From Aquibacillus albus (GTDB lineage Bacteria; Bacillota; Bacilli; Bacillales; Amphibacillaceae): a stretch of DNA of 64,000 nt. The stretch's first letter is position 1, and each line of letters starts with the position of its first letter. The stretch covers positions 1-64,000 of the forward strand of contig NZ_JAFBDR010000004.1 of the NCBI RefSeq assembly GCF_016908325.1. The letters are read 5' to 3'. This document shows, in pieces, positions 35,430 through 44,586 of this stretch. The notes beneath the pieces are model-generated. The model ran no database searches. It was not told the DNA's origin and saw nothing but the letters and a program-made list of their open reading frames with translations. A program made the position numbers and the translations under genes.

Positions 35430-37325
35430 TTAAGCATTTTCGTTTTCTATCTCCTCAATTAACATCGATAGTTCCGTCCAACGATCCATCGCATATTCTA
35501 GCTTTTCCTCGATCACTCGTTGTTCGTCGTATAGCTGCTGGACCTTTTCCAAATCACTGCCCGCCGCTGCAATATCAGCTTTTATTTTTTCCAGCTTGTC
35601 CTCTAATTCCGTAATCCGGTCTTCAATTCCATCCCATTCCTTTTGGTCATTATAGGAAAGCTTTTTTCTTCTAGTTGGTTGCTTAGTTTGGTGATTCTGC
35701 TTATTTGTTTTTTCTGTTTGCGCTTTCGTTTCTGTGACCTGCTGCAAATATTCCGAATAATTGCCATAAAAGGTTCTCGTACTGCCATTCCCTTCAAAAG
35801 CAATCAACTGATCAACCACACGATCTAAAAAGTATCGATCGTGTGAGACAGTGACAACGACACCAGGAAATTGATCTAAATAATCTTCTAGCACACCTAG
35901 CGTTTGCGTATCTAAGTCATTGGTTGGTTCATCAAGAAAAAGAACGTTAGGCTCACTCATCAGCACTCGCAATAGATAGAGCCTTCTCCGTTCCCCTCCG
36001 GACAGCTTACGAATATACGTCCATTGTTGGGAACGCGGGAACAAAAATCGTTCCAGCATTTGTTCTGCTGTAATGACCTCTCCCTTCGCTGTATGAATAA
36101 CTTCTGCTTCCTCACGTATATACTCAATCACACGCAGGTTCTCATCCATTTCCGAATGGTCCTGTGTATAATAACCAATTTTCACTGTCGGGCCAATTTC
36201 AATTTGCCCGCTATCTGCAGAAGTTCGATTCGCCATTATATTTAATAAGGTTGTTTTTCCACTCCCATTCGGTCCAATGATGCCAATCCGATCACCCGGC
36301 GTAATCAAGTAGTCAAAATCTTTTATAATCGCTCCGTCGCCATAAGACTTTTCAATACCTTCTAACTCGATTACTTTTTTCCCGAGGCGGGTCGAACCAG
36401 CTTGAAAATCTACCTGTTCTGAGCTTGTATCAAACTTTGTTTCCTTCATATCCTCCACACGTTGAATCCGTGCTTTTTGTTTCGTCGTTCTAGCTTTTGC
36501 ACCTCTTTTTAACCAAGCAAGTTCTCGTTTTAACGTGTTTTTATGCTTTTGTTCATTTTGAAGTTCCTGTTCCTCACGCTCGGCTTTCTTTTCCAAAAAG
36601 GTTTCATAGTTTCCTTCATAAATATATAAATTCCCTTTATCCAGTTCATAAATCCGATTCGTTATTCGATTTAAAAAATAACGATCGTGCGTCACTAGAA
36701 TGATGGCACCTTTATATTGTGGCAAGTAGCTTTCTAACCATTCAATCGTTGGATTATCGAGATGGTTCGTCGGTTCATCCAAAATTAATAGATCTGCCGG
36801 TTGAATGAGTGCACTTGCAATGGCTACCCGCTTTTTTTGACCACCAGAAAGCTGACTGATTTGTTTATCAAAGGCTGTTATTCCCAGCCTTGTTAACACT
36901 GTTTTAGCAGCTGTATTGGCATCCCATGCATCCTGCTGCTCCATTTGCTGCTGCACTTGAAGCAGTTTATTTTGTAAGGATTCATTGTTCGGATTCGCCT
37001 CTAATTCTAACAATGTCTTTTCGTAGTGGCGCATCACCTTCATTAAATCCGATTCGCCATAATAGATTTGCTCCAATACGGTTAAATCTTCATTTAATTG
37101 TGGCTCCTGACTTAAATACTCCACATGAAAATCATTGGCATGCTTGATCGACCCCTGTTCCGATGAGTCCAACCCTGCTAGCACTTTTAATAATGTTGAT
37201 TTACCTGTTCCATTTACACCGATTAAACCAATTCTCTCTCTTTCTTCGATTGTAAACGAAATCGAATCAAATAATACCTTGTCTCCATATGATTTATACA
37301 AATTTTCTACGGATAATATGCTCAT
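35430..37325 (-). CDS. yfmR: ABC-F family ATPase (YfmR-like)
   Basis: A soluble double-ABC protein that acts at the ribosomal E site. It has two Walker A motifs (GVNGTGKSTLLK about 37-48; GPNGSGKTTLLN about 352-363) and two signatures (LSGGQKKR, LSGGERRR). The linker with the lysine-rich KKAEREEQELQNEQKH is between them, and a C-terminal coiled coil (about 545-631) is the DNA/RNA-binding tail of the Uup/YfmR subgroup. 631 residues agree with that subgroup. There are no membrane domains nearby. The start is normal. Confidence 0.92.
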   Translation of the reverse strand: MSILSVENLYKSYGDKVLFDSISFTIEERERIGLIGVNGTGKSTLLKVLAGLDSSEQGSIKHANDFHVEYLSQEPQLNEDLTVLEQIYYGESDLMKVMRHYEKTLLELEANPNNESLQNKLLQVQQQMEQQDAWDANTAAKTVLTRLGITAFDKQISQLSGGQKKRVAIASALIQPADLLILDEPTNHLDNPTIEWLESYLPQYKGAIILVTHDRYFLNRITNRIYELDKGNLYIYEGNYETFLEKKAEREEQELQNEQKHKNTLKRELAWLKRGAKARTTKQKARIQRVEDMKETKFDTSSEQVDFQAGSTRLGKKVIELEGIEKSYGDGAIIKDFDYLITPGDRIGIIGPNGSGKTTLLNIMANRTSADSGQIEIGPTVKIGYYTQDHSEMDENLRVIEYIREEAEVIHTAKGEVITAEQMLERFLFPRSQQWTYIRKLSGGERRRLYLLRVLMSEPNVLFLDEPTNDLDTQTLGVLEDYLDQFPGVVVTVSHDRYFLDRVVDQLIAFEGNGSTRTFYGNYSEYLQQVTETKAQTEKTNKQNHQTKQPTRRKKLSYNDQKEWDGIEDRITELEDKLEKIKADIAAAGSDLEKVQQLYDEQRVIEEKLEYAMDRWTELSMLIEEIENENA

Positions 37326-37693
37326 AAAATGTCACCTTTCAAACTTACCAATATGTAAACATTATATAAGAATGTCGGATTAGTTAAAACTGTTAGCTAC
37401 TATTATGCTTTTGGTAAGTTCTGACCTCTACGTTTTTTCCTTTAAAAAGAAAAAATAGAACCTCTATGAGATTCTATTCTGATCTTGCAGTTACATGCTA
37501 TTTTATTTAGAAAGAATCTCATTTCATGGATCTACAATGTATCAATATAAAATTACTTCGTATAAAATTCGATGGAACGTCTAAATTACTAATGGTTAAC
37601 GCTACATCGGTTATGGTAAACGACTCTAATGGAATATGCGCCATATTTACTATTTCTCGCTAATATGCTATTCTAAAGGTAACATAGTTATAG

Positions 37694-37706
37694 TTACTTT
37701 TAGTAA
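37694..37706. promoter_or_regulatory. Candidate HxlR-type operator
   Basis: TTACT-TTT-AGTAA is a perfect palindrome 87 bp before the hxlR-type start and overlaps GTAAC-n9-GTTAC (37680-37698). HxlR-family boxes such as that of YodB contain TACT/AGTA halves. The 400-bp gap 37326-37780 contains no other recognised element. Confidence 0.4.
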
Positions 37707-37792
37707 GTAAAGTGTATATTAGTCAGGTTAAGCTGTCAACATAGATAAACAAAGTGCTTCGTGTTCGTAAAAAAGCAGGGGTGATGAAGACG

Positions 37793-38122
37793 ATGAAAGA
37801 ATTATGTCCGCGATTTGAAAAAGCAATGCAGCTTTTCAGCAAGAGGTGGGTTGGCTTAATACTATTTGAATTACTTGAGGGTCCCAAACGTTTTTCTGAA
37901 ATGGAGTCAGAGCTTCCTGTCAGTGGCAGATTATTATCGGAACGATTAAAAATGCTAGAACAGGAACAAATCATCGAAAGAAAGGTATATTCTGAATTTC
38001 CTGTACGGATTGAATATGCACTTACGGATAAAGGAAAAGCATTAGATCCTGTTATTAAGGAAATTCAATCATGGTCGGAAAGCTGGATTACAAAAAAAGA
38101 AGTGGAAAATAGTAACCTATAA
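37793..38122 (+). CDS. HxlR family transcriptional regulator
   Basis: A winged-helix regulator of 109 residues beginning MKELCPRFEKAMQLFSKRW. Recognition helix region: SEMESELPVSGRLLSERLKM; beta-wing: VYSEFPVRIEYALTDKGKAL. A Cys at position 5 is conserved with the redox-sensing Cys of YodB/CatR-type members, which respond to quinones and electrophiles, so a thiol switch is plausible. The ATG at 37793 is chosen since AGGGGTGATG lies eight bases before it. A methyltransferase gene follows about 135 bp downstream, past a small hairpin, and is probably separate. Confidence 0.88.
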   Translation: MKELCPRFEKAMQLFSKRWVGLILFELLEGPKRFSEMESELPVSGRLLSERLKMLEQEQIIERKVYSEFPVRIEYALTDKGKALDPVIKEIQSWSESWITKKEVENSNL

Positions 38123-38129
38123 TTTCAGA

Positions 38130-38162
38130 CAGAAAAGCCGCCTTTGAAGCGGCTTTTTTTCC
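38130..38162 (+). terminator. Terminator of the HxlR gene
   Basis: AAAGCCGC and GCGGCTTTTTT form a short GC-rich hairpin with T-run. Confidence 0.8.
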
Positions 38163-38256
38163 ACTTCTATGAATAGTTTTATCTGGTCCCTCGCAAAGTA
38201 AAGATACCCACCATACCACTTTTGCTAGATTTTTTTCAACGAAGGGAACGGTTCAC

Positions 38257-39858
38257 ATGGAAAAAAAAGATATAAAATATATTCAGCATCATTATCTGTC
38301 AACAACTTCCCCGGTACACCGCAAGCAGCTCGGTCAGTATTTCACCCCAGCTTTTATTTCTGATCTATTTGTACAATGGATTACTGCTTGCCCACATATC
38401 GATACTGTTCTTGAACCCTCCATTGGACTGGGCCATCTCGTTGAATCCCTGCCAGACGATATAAAAGTTGAAGGATATGACATTGACCCATTGATTTTAT
38501 CCGCTGCCCAACAATACCTCCAACACAAACCGAACCTTATTCTGCACGAACAGGACTTCCTTATGAGTAATTGGGAACAATCCTACGATGGAATTGTTTG
38601 TAATCCTCCGTATGTCACGTTTAGAAAATTAAAGGAGAAAAAACTCTATAATCAGCTTTTCCAAGAACAACTAGGGATGAAGTTCTCTGGCTTCAGTAAC
38701 CTTTATGCTTTCTTTCTTTTTAAGGCGCTCCATCAACTAAGCTCTAATGGTCGTGCTGCGTTTATTGTACCTTCTGATTTCCTTAATGCTGGCTATGGTG
38801 AAAAAATAAAATCCTTTTTCCTAAATGAACAAAACTTACATCTTATCGTTGTCGCTGACTTTAAGCAAGGGTGGTTTGATGATGCGATAACTACTTCCTG
38901 TTTGTTATTTTTTGATAATCAAGTAAAGGCTGAACAAATGGAATTCATCCAAATTTCTCAGCCTTCAGAGATACATACGGTTCAGCATCGCTTGAAAAAT
39001 TTTTATGAAGGCGAATCAATTGGAAAGACAGTCCCCTATCACCAATTAGATCCATCGATTAAGTGGCGAGCGTTTTATCAAAATCGTGTCAAATCTGACT
39101 TTCAGGGATTAAAACCCCTATCTACATTTGCCAAAGTCACACGAGGAATTGCAACGGGGGCGAATCACTTTTTTTGCTTTGATGAAGAAAAAAGACAAGC
39201 ATGGGGATTGGGTTCAACCTATTTCCGACCGTGTGTGACGAAATCTCATCAATTGAAGACGAACTTTTTTTCGACCGAGAATTATCAACAATTGGTTTCC
39301 GATGGGGCACCTGTTCAACTGTTAACGATTCAAGAAAAAGATTCGCTTGATCCTAACGTTCACAAGTACCTTACTTTCGGAGAGGAAAATAAAGTGAACG
39401 AGCGGTATTTAACAAAAAATCGTAGGCCATGGTATAAAAGTGAACATCGAGAACCTGCACCGATACTTGTTAACGTTTTCAGCCGTAATCAGTTACGGTT
39501 TATTCGTAATGAAGCTAACGTATATCATTTGACTGCGTTTCATGGTATTTATGTACATCCAGCCTATGACAAGGAAACGGACATTTTGATGGCTTATTTT
39601 TTAACGGATATCTGTCATCAGATTGTTGAAGAGCAGCATCGTGAATATGGAAGTGGCTTAAAAAAGTTGGAACCGAATGATTTAAATCAAGCACCTGTCA
39701 TTGATTTAGATGAGATTTCTACCGTAGACAAACAGATGATTCGAAAGCTTTATGCGAACATTCGCAATCAACAGCTTCAAAAAAAGGTAATAGAACCTTC
39801 AGATGCATTAGAGGAGCTCAACCAGATTTTTAAACAGCTGATGATTAAAAACAAATAG
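38257..39858 (+). CDS. Orphan DNA adenine-N6 methyltransferase, Eco57I/TaqI-like
   Basis: A class gamma-type DNA methyltransferase of 533 residues. The N-terminal HRKQLGQYFTPAFISDLF is the Q-x-FTP motif X; VLEPSIGLGHLVESL is motif I (SAM binding, about residues 52-66); and CNPPYVTFRK near 113 is the catalytic NPPY motif IV of adenine-N6 enzymes. The C-terminal half (about 290-520) is a target-recognition region. No endonuclease domain is visible and no restriction gene is next to it, so it may be an orphan epigenetic methylase or part of a type IIG-like system that lost its nuclease. The start has AAGGGAAC. Confidence 0.85.
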   Translation: MEKKDIKYIQHHYLSTTSPVHRKQLGQYFTPAFISDLFVQWITACPHIDTVLEPSIGLGHLVESLPDDIKVEGYDIDPLILSAAQQYLQHKPNLILHEQDFLMSNWEQSYDGIVCNPPYVTFRKLKEKKLYNQLFQEQLGMKFSGFSNLYAFFLFKALHQLSSNGRAAFIVPSDFLNAGYGEKIKSFFLNEQNLHLIVVADFKQGWFDDAITTSCLLFFDNQVKAEQMEFIQISQPSEIHTVQHRLKNFYEGESIGKTVPYHQLDPSIKWRAFYQNRVKSDFQGLKPLSTFAKVTRGIATGANHFFCFDEEKRQAWGLGSTYFRPCVTKSHQLKTNFFSTENYQQLVSDGAPVQLLTIQEKDSLDPNVHKYLTFGEENKVNERYLTKNRRPWYKSEHREPAPILVNVFSRNQLRFIRNEANVYHLTAFHGIYVHPAYDKETDILMAYFLTDICHQIVEEQHREYGSGLKKLEPNDLNQAPVIDLDEISTVDKQMIRKLYANIRNQQLQKKVIEPSDALEELNQIFKQLMIKNK

Positions 39859-39908
39859 GATTTACCCGCTACTTAAGCAGAAAAAACTACTTTTCCATCC
39901 ATGCTAAC

Positions 39909-40415
39909 TTATGGAAAAGCAGAGCCAAACTTTCTTGCTACTTCCTTCGACCTTTTTCTTCTTTCTCTTCTTTGCTCTGCTCGCTGGGCTGCATCTTGAT
40001 GTAAATATTTTTCTTCCTCTGATTCCGGATACACACCAGGTACTGTGGTTGGTTTGTGGTTTTCATCAAGGGCAACCATTGTCATGTATGCTGTTGCACA
40101 AACCGTCCTCGTTTGGTTCACTACATTTTCTGTTATTGCTTTAACGAACACTTCCATTGACGTTTGATGTGTCCATGTGACAAATGCTTCCAGGCAAATC
40201 GTGTCTCCATCTTTTACCGGATGCAGAAAGTCTACGGAATCGGTTGAAGCGGTAACGACATGCCGTTGTGCGTGCCTCGTAGCAGCAATCGCAGCGATCT
40301 CGTCAATATGTGCCATTAGTTTCCCACCAAATAACGTTCCATAGCTGTTTGTATCAGGTGGTAATACGAAAGCAGTTTTTACCGTTAAGGATGCAGCACA
40401 TGGTTTTGATTTCAT
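39909..40415 (-). CDS. ykhA: Acyl-CoA thioesterase, hotdog fold (YkhA)
   Basis: Hydrolyses acyl-CoA to acid and CoA. 168 residues with the hotdog signature NSYGTLFGGKLMAHIDEIAA (about 24-43), which carries the catalytic Asp/Asn region, and TASTDSVDFLHPVKDGD (about 57-73). The ATG at 40415 (MKSKPCAASLTVK) is favoured by CGAGGC upstream and the N-terminus matches Bacillus YkhA; the reading from 40436 is seven residues longer. The C-terminus is Arg/Lys-rich. It lies 27 bp after clsA on the minus strand and may be co-transcribed. Confidence 0.92.
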   Translation of the reverse strand: MKSKPCAASLTVKTAFVLPPDTNSYGTLFGGKLMAHIDEIAAIAATRHAQRHVVTASTDSVDFLHPVKDGDTICLEAFVTWTHQTSMEVFVKAITENVVNQTRTVCATAYMTMVALDENHKPTTVPGVYPESEEEKYLHQDAAQRAEQRRERRKRSKEVARKFGSAFP

Positions 40416-40442
40416 CGTTTTTGCCTCGCTTTCCATCTTTTC

Positions 40443-41885
40443 TTAAAGAATAGGTGATATTAATCTTGAAATAGATTCCTTAAAACGTACCCATAAAGAC
40501 CGCTGCTGATAAAGTTTAAGCGTTAACTGTGAGGATAAGATAATATCTTTTTTAAATTCTTCTACTAGCCTTGCTGCCAATGTCTCATCATATAAAAATG
40601 CATTGATTTCAAAATTTAAACGAAAGCTCCGCACATCGATATTCGCTGTTCCAACGGAGGCAATTGTCCGATCAACAACTATTGACTTAGAATGGAGAAA
40701 TCCATTTTGATAGATATAGACCTTTGCTCCTGCCTTCAATAACTCACCAATATAAGACAGCGTTGCCCAATAAACAAACGGATGATCTGGCTTATTTGGG
40801 ATCATAATTCGAACATCAACACCAGACATAACGGCTATTTTCAGGGCATCAGCAAGGCTGTCATCCGGGATGAAATATGGTGTCTGAATAAACACATGCT
40901 CCTTGGCACCTAAAATCATTTTGATATAGCCATTTTTAATTTGTTCCCATTCCGAATCAGGTCCGCTCGAAACAATTTGAATGCCGATTTCTCCACTCGG
41001 TTCTGAAGCATAATACCTATCCTCATAAACGATGGCATGCTGTGAAGCCTGATTCCAATCTAAAATAAAACGGGTTTGCATTTGCTGAACGGCTCCACCG
41101 GTAATTTTTAAATGTGTATCACGCCAATAGCCAAAACGTTTATTAAAGCCCAAGTATTCGTCACCAATATTAAAGCCACCTATATATCCTATTTTCCCAT
41201 CGATAATGGCCAGCTTTCGATGATTTCGATGATTAATCTTAAGGTTGACTTTTGGAATCAATGGAGGGAAAAACGACTCTACCTCCACACCAGATTTTTG
41301 TAATTTTTTGATAAATTTACGACTTAACGTTCTAGACCCCAAATCATCAAATAGTAACCGAACCTGAACGCCTTCGTTTACCTTTCTGATTAAAGCTTCT
41401 GACACTCGCTCTCCAAGTCCATCATTACGAATGATGTAATAGAGCAAATGAATATGGTCCTTTGCTCCTTCTATATCATTTAACAAGGCATGGAATTTCT
41501 TTTCTCCATCTGTAAATACTTCTACATCGTTATCTTGGGTAAAAATTGCATCATCATTTCTTAAATGTAAATAAAATAAGTCCTTGTACGGGAGGAGACT
41601 CTGTTGATGAATTTGGAACGTACCTTTTTCTAAAGCACGTAACTGCTGCTGCACTACTTTTTTTACCCCAAGTCTACTCTTCGTATCCCAAGTGAAAATT
41701 GTTTTATTACTCAATTTTCTTCCAAAAATAAGATATAAAATAAATCCGACTACAGGAATGAATAATAATACCATTAACCATGCCCAAGTTGCAGTGGCAT
41801 TTTTTCGCTCTAAGAAGACAATCGTTAGGGCTAATAGTATGTTAAAGAATAAAAGCGATCCTAATAAATACGACATAACATCCAC
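40443..41885 (-). CDS. clsA: Cardiolipin synthase
   Basis: Condenses two phosphatidylglycerols to cardiolipin at the membrane. Two N-terminal helices (about 5-25 and 33-52) precede two phospholipase-D domains with HKD-type motifs: HRNHRKLAIIDGK (about 218-230) and FLHSKSIVVDRTI (about 396-408). GTG at 41885 is chosen because AGGGGG lies seven bases before it and the 480-residue length then equals Bacillus ClsA (YwnE). The reading from 41942 adds a stretch without family match. Confidence 0.94.
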   Translation of the reverse strand: MDVMSYLLGSLLFFNILLALTIVFLERKNATATWAWLMVLLFIPVVGFILYLIFGRKLSNKTIFTWDTKSRLGVKKVVQQQLRALEKGTFQIHQQSLLPYKDLFYLHLRNDDAIFTQDNDVEVFTDGEKKFHALLNDIEGAKDHIHLLYYIIRNDGLGERVSEALIRKVNEGVQVRLLFDDLGSRTLSRKFIKKLQKSGVEVESFFPPLIPKVNLKINHRNHRKLAIIDGKIGYIGGFNIGDEYLGFNKRFGYWRDTHLKITGGAVQQMQTRFILDWNQASQHAIVYEDRYYASEPSGEIGIQIVSSGPDSEWEQIKNGYIKMILGAKEHVFIQTPYFIPDDSLADALKIAVMSGVDVRIMIPNKPDHPFVYWATLSYIGELLKAGAKVYIYQNGFLHSKSIVVDRTIASVGTANIDVRSFRLNFEINAFLYDETLAARLVEEFKKDIILSSQLTLKLYQQRSLWVRFKESISRLISPIL

Positions 41886-42123
41886 ATTAAAGCCCCCTAA
41901 TCGGAATTCCACACCTACCCATAATATAGCATATATGTACAATTCCTTGACATCATTCCGTTTACTTTTCTCTATTCCAATTAGCCATTTGCCTTTCCGG
42001 CTTTCCTATACACAGGCTTGGGCTTCATTTATTTCCAACTGTTGACTCGAGTAATGGTGATTTGGTTGGAAAAACTGATAGAAGAAGTCGTTCAATGGTT
42101 TTAATTAAGAAGGAGGATAAACA

Positions 42124-42312
42124 TTGGCAAACAAATTTACGGTTAGTGGTACGAATATAGATGACGTGAAAAAGAAAAATCAGCATTCGGGGATGTCTTA
42201 TAATGAAGCCAAGGAATATATAGCAAGAACAACAGGCGGTCACAACACGAACAAATTTAGTAACACGAATGCGGAACAAGTTCGAAACGAAATACAGCAG
42301 AACCAGCGATGA
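42124..42312 (+). CDS. sspE: Gamma-type small acid-soluble spore protein
   Basis: A forespore storage protein degraded to amino acids on germination. 62 residues starting with TTG (NKFTVSGTNIDDVKKKNQ...), preceded by AAGGAGGAT. The Gln/Asn-rich composition and the HNTNKFSNTNAEQVRNEIQQ segment are those of gamma-SASP. It contains only one of the repeats that B. subtilis SspE (84 residues) has in two copies, so it is a short form. Monocistronic. Confidence 0.88.
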   Translation: MANKFTVSGTNIDDVKKKNQHSGMSYNEAKEYIARTTGGHNTNKFSNTNAEQVRNEIQQNQR

Positions 42313-42368
42313 TTTTTCCTACTATCTTTGAAGCAGAAGAATACACAAAATTGTTCACTTAGCCGAAT

Positions 42369-42592
42369 GAGGATCCACTTTATTGATTTGGCGGATTCTC
42401 CTTCCGTTATTTACTCTAAAACCATCGTTTTAAGCATGGTTTAGGATTCTCGTTCCGTTATTTGCCTTTTTCAACCCAACATTTCATCAACTTTGTGCTA
42501 TTAACGGAACCAGAATCCGACTCCCCCCTATTGTGACAGCTTTTTTTCGATTTAGCGGAACGAGAGCCCACTTTATTGATTTGCTGAATTCC
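42369..42592. repeat. Cluster of GCGGATTCTC/TTCCGTTAT repeats
   Basis: Direct and inverted copies: GCGGATTCTCCTTCCGTTAT (42391-42410), GGATTCTCGTTCCGTTAT (42444-42461), inverted TAACGGAACCAGAATCC (42502-42518) and inverted TAGCGGAACGAGAGCCC (42553-42569). CCACTTTATTGATTTG occurs twice (42375, 42568). This fills the gap between sspE and rarD; no gene is present. Confidence 0.6.
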
Positions 42593-42683
42593 CCAACCAA
42601 ATATTGGATAAGCGGATGTATTGCATTTTGTTGCTAAAGCCCCTAAACTTAATCATATTCTACTGGGAACCGAGGTAATCATA

Positions 42684-43640
42684 ATGAACAATAATCATGA
42701 ACTGAAAATAGGCATCCTGTACGCAGCAGGGGCATATATATTATGGGGATTTCTCCCGATTTATTGGAAAGCGATAGACGGGGTTTCTGCTGGGTCCATA
42801 TTGGCACACCGTATTGTTTGGTCACTGGTCTTTATGGTCATTTTATTGCTCGTGACAAGAAGCTTTAAACGATTTATAAAGGAAGGAAAGCGAATCCTTC
42901 AAGATAAAAAAAGACTGGCGGGAATTACGCTAGCTTCCATCTTCATAAGTCTTAATTGGCTTATTTTTATTTGGGCAGTAAACAACGATCATGTGATTCA
43001 AGCAAGTCTCGGCTACTATATTAATCCATTAATTAGTATTCTGCTTGGAATGCTCATCTTAAAAGAAAAGTTAACGAAGTGGCAATTATTTTCATTTATT
43101 TTAGCAGCAATTGGAGTCCTATACTTGACGCTTAATTATGGTGTTTTCCCATGGGTGTCGATTGTACTTGCGTGTTCATTTGGGTTATATGGCTTATTAA
43201 AAAAGACCGTCAAGATTAGCTCAATGTTCGGTCTTACGATTGAAACATTAATCGTTTCACCAATTGCATTGATTTTTTTAGTTTATCAGCGAATCGATAT
43301 AGGAACTCTTCCAGAAATATGGAATACAACGACGGTTTTACTAATTTTATCAGGAATTGCAACAGCAGTACCTCTTTTGCTGTTTGCAAGTGGAGCAAAA
43401 CGAATCCCTTTATCCATGATTGGATTTTTGCAATATTTTGCCCCTACCCTCATGTTAATTTTAGGCGTATTCCTATATAATGAGGAATTTACCAATGCAC
43501 ATTTCGTTGCATTCCTCTTAATATGGACGGCACTTGCGATTTATACTGCATCGAAAACAAAAGCCTTTAAACAGGTAGAGCAAAAAATGGTGTACAAACG
43601 GAAATCTTTTGAAGAGGACGTTCAAAAAGTCACCAAATGA
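42684..43640 (+). CDS. rarD: RarD-type DMT superfamily permease
   Basis: An EamA/RarD membrane protein with ten predicted helices in 318 residues. The conserved opening GILYAAGAYILWGFLPIYWK and LNWLIFIWAVNNDHVIQASL (about 91-110) identify the RarD subgroup. ATG at 42684 is chosen since GAGGTAATC lies seven bases upstream; the frame before it lacks family sequence. RarD is named for chloramphenicol sensitivity in other bacteria; the substrate is unknown. Confidence 0.92.
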   Translation: MNNNHELKIGILYAAGAYILWGFLPIYWKAIDGVSAGSILAHRIVWSLVFMVILLLVTRSFKRFIKEGKRILQDKKRLAGITLASIFISLNWLIFIWAVNNDHVIQASLGYYINPLISILLGMLILKEKLTKWQLFSFILAAIGVLYLTLNYGVFPWVSIVLACSFGLYGLLKKTVKISSMFGLTIETLIVSPIALIFLVYQRIDIGTLPEIWNTTTVLLILSGIATAVPLLLFASGAKRIPLSMIGFLQYFAPTLMLILGVFLYNEEFTNAHFVAFLLIWTALAIYTASKTKAFKQVEQKMVYKRKSFEEDVQKVTK

Positions 43641-43680
43641 ACAAATAATGGAGCCGCAAATCACGGCTCCATTATTTGTT
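43640..43680. terminator. Bidirectional terminator between rarD and hsp20
   Basis: Arms of 17 bp, AACAAATAATGGAGCCG and its complement, with a 7-base loop. The left arm begins at the rarD stop codon. Confidence 0.9.
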
Positions 43681-43681
43681 C

Positions 43682-44158
43682 TTATTCAATATCTAAGTGG
43701 TAGTTGGAACGAGGTTTCTTGGGCCCGCGGATCTCCAGAATTCCATTGTTATACTTTGCTTTTGCAGTTCGTTTATCAATTGCATAAGGCAACTGAACGG
43801 TCCGCTCTGTGTGATAGTATTTTCTTTCTCGCTGATAAAACTCATGCTTTTCATCATACTGTTTTACATCTTCATCATTCGTTAATGAAATGTTTACGCG
43901 ATCCCCGCTAATATCTACTTTAATATCTTCTTTATTAACCCCTGGCAGTTCTGCTTTTACGATCCATTCCTTATCTGTCTCAAACATATCGACAGGAATT
44001 CTTGCTGGCAATGATTGATTTTGAAAGAATGAATCAATGGAATCCAAAATATTTCTTGGCGGTTTATTTGTAAAAAAGTCATCCATTTTACGTAAAAAGT
44101 CGGAGCCCATCTCTTGAAAATCAGGCTTTTTCTTTGGTCGCCTTGGTTCCTCACCCAT
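43682..44158 (-). CDS. Hsp20/alpha-crystallin family small heat shock protein
   Basis: An ATP-independent holdase of 158 residues. The alpha-crystallin domain spans about 55-150, including VKAELPGVNKEDIKVDISGD and the C-terminal AKYNNGILEIRGPK. The N-terminus is basic and Pro/Lys-rich. GGGAGGG precedes the ATG. It resembles the YocM/CotM-type small heat shock proteins; expression control is not evident. Confidence 0.93.
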   Translation of the reverse strand: MGEEPRRPKKKPDFQEMGSDFLRKMDDFFTNKPPRNILDSIDSFFQNQSLPARIPVDMFETDKEWIVKAELPGVNKEDIKVDISGDRVNISLTNDEDVKQYDEKHEFYQRERKYYHTERTVQLPYAIDKRTAKAKYNNGILEIRGPKKPRSNYHLDIE

Positions 44159-44276
44159 AAGTATTCCCTCCCTTTCTCACTTTTTTACTATCAGCTTATG
44201 TACCAGACTTTCTATTTGACATAGACATTCGCTCAGTTTTTTTTATCAAAAGGCAAGATGAGCTTCCAAAAAGTGG

Positions 44277-44305
44277 TTGACGGATTGGGAATATTAACCT
44301 ATACT
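44277..44305 (+). promoter_or_regulatory. Sigma-A promoter of the SAM riboswitch-metY unit
   Basis: TTGACG (44277-44282) and TATACT (44300-44305) are separated by 17 bp, close to the consensus, and start 23 bp upstream of the aptamer. Confidence 0.85.
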
Positions 44306-44327
44306 TTTTACTAAGTGATATTGTAAT

Positions 44328-44438
44328 CTCTTATCAAGAGCGGCAGAGGGACTAGGCCCTATGATGCCCAGCAACCTTCAAGTGTAAAGCTTGAAAAGGT
44401 GCTAAATCCTACAGGTCACCGATCTGGAAGATAAGAGG
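44328..44438 (+). ncRNA. SAM-I (S-box) riboswitch
   Basis: A cis-acting aptamer that binds S-adenosylmethionine and shuts down transcription of metY. Conserved parts are CTCTTATC (P1 left), AGAGCGGCAGAGGGACTAGG, CCCTATGATGCCCAGCAACC, the P3 arm CTTCAAGTGTAAAGCTTGAA, GGTGCTAAATCC and the P1 right strand GATAAGAG. The expression platform terminator follows at 44459. Confidence 0.95.
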
Positions 44439-44458
44439 AGGAACGGAAAGTGCACAGT

Positions 44459-44485
44459 CCCTCTTCTTAAAAGAGGGGCTTTTTC
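44459..44485 (+). terminator. Riboswitch-controlled terminator
   Basis: CCCTCTT pairs with AAGAGGG, followed by GCTTTTTC. The terminator would form when SAM is bound. Confidence 0.88.
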
Positions 44486-44586
44486 TTTTGCCTCTACCTC
44501 TAACCAAGCGAAGCATCTTCTCCAAACGTCCTGAAGGATTTAACAATTGTTCGTACCTAGGAAAATAATTTGAGGAGGAATCATTG

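Noticed and set aside
38257-39858. A complete restriction-modification system
   Set aside because: Neighbouring genes are a regulator and a thioesterase; no endonuclease or specificity gene is visible within several kilobases.
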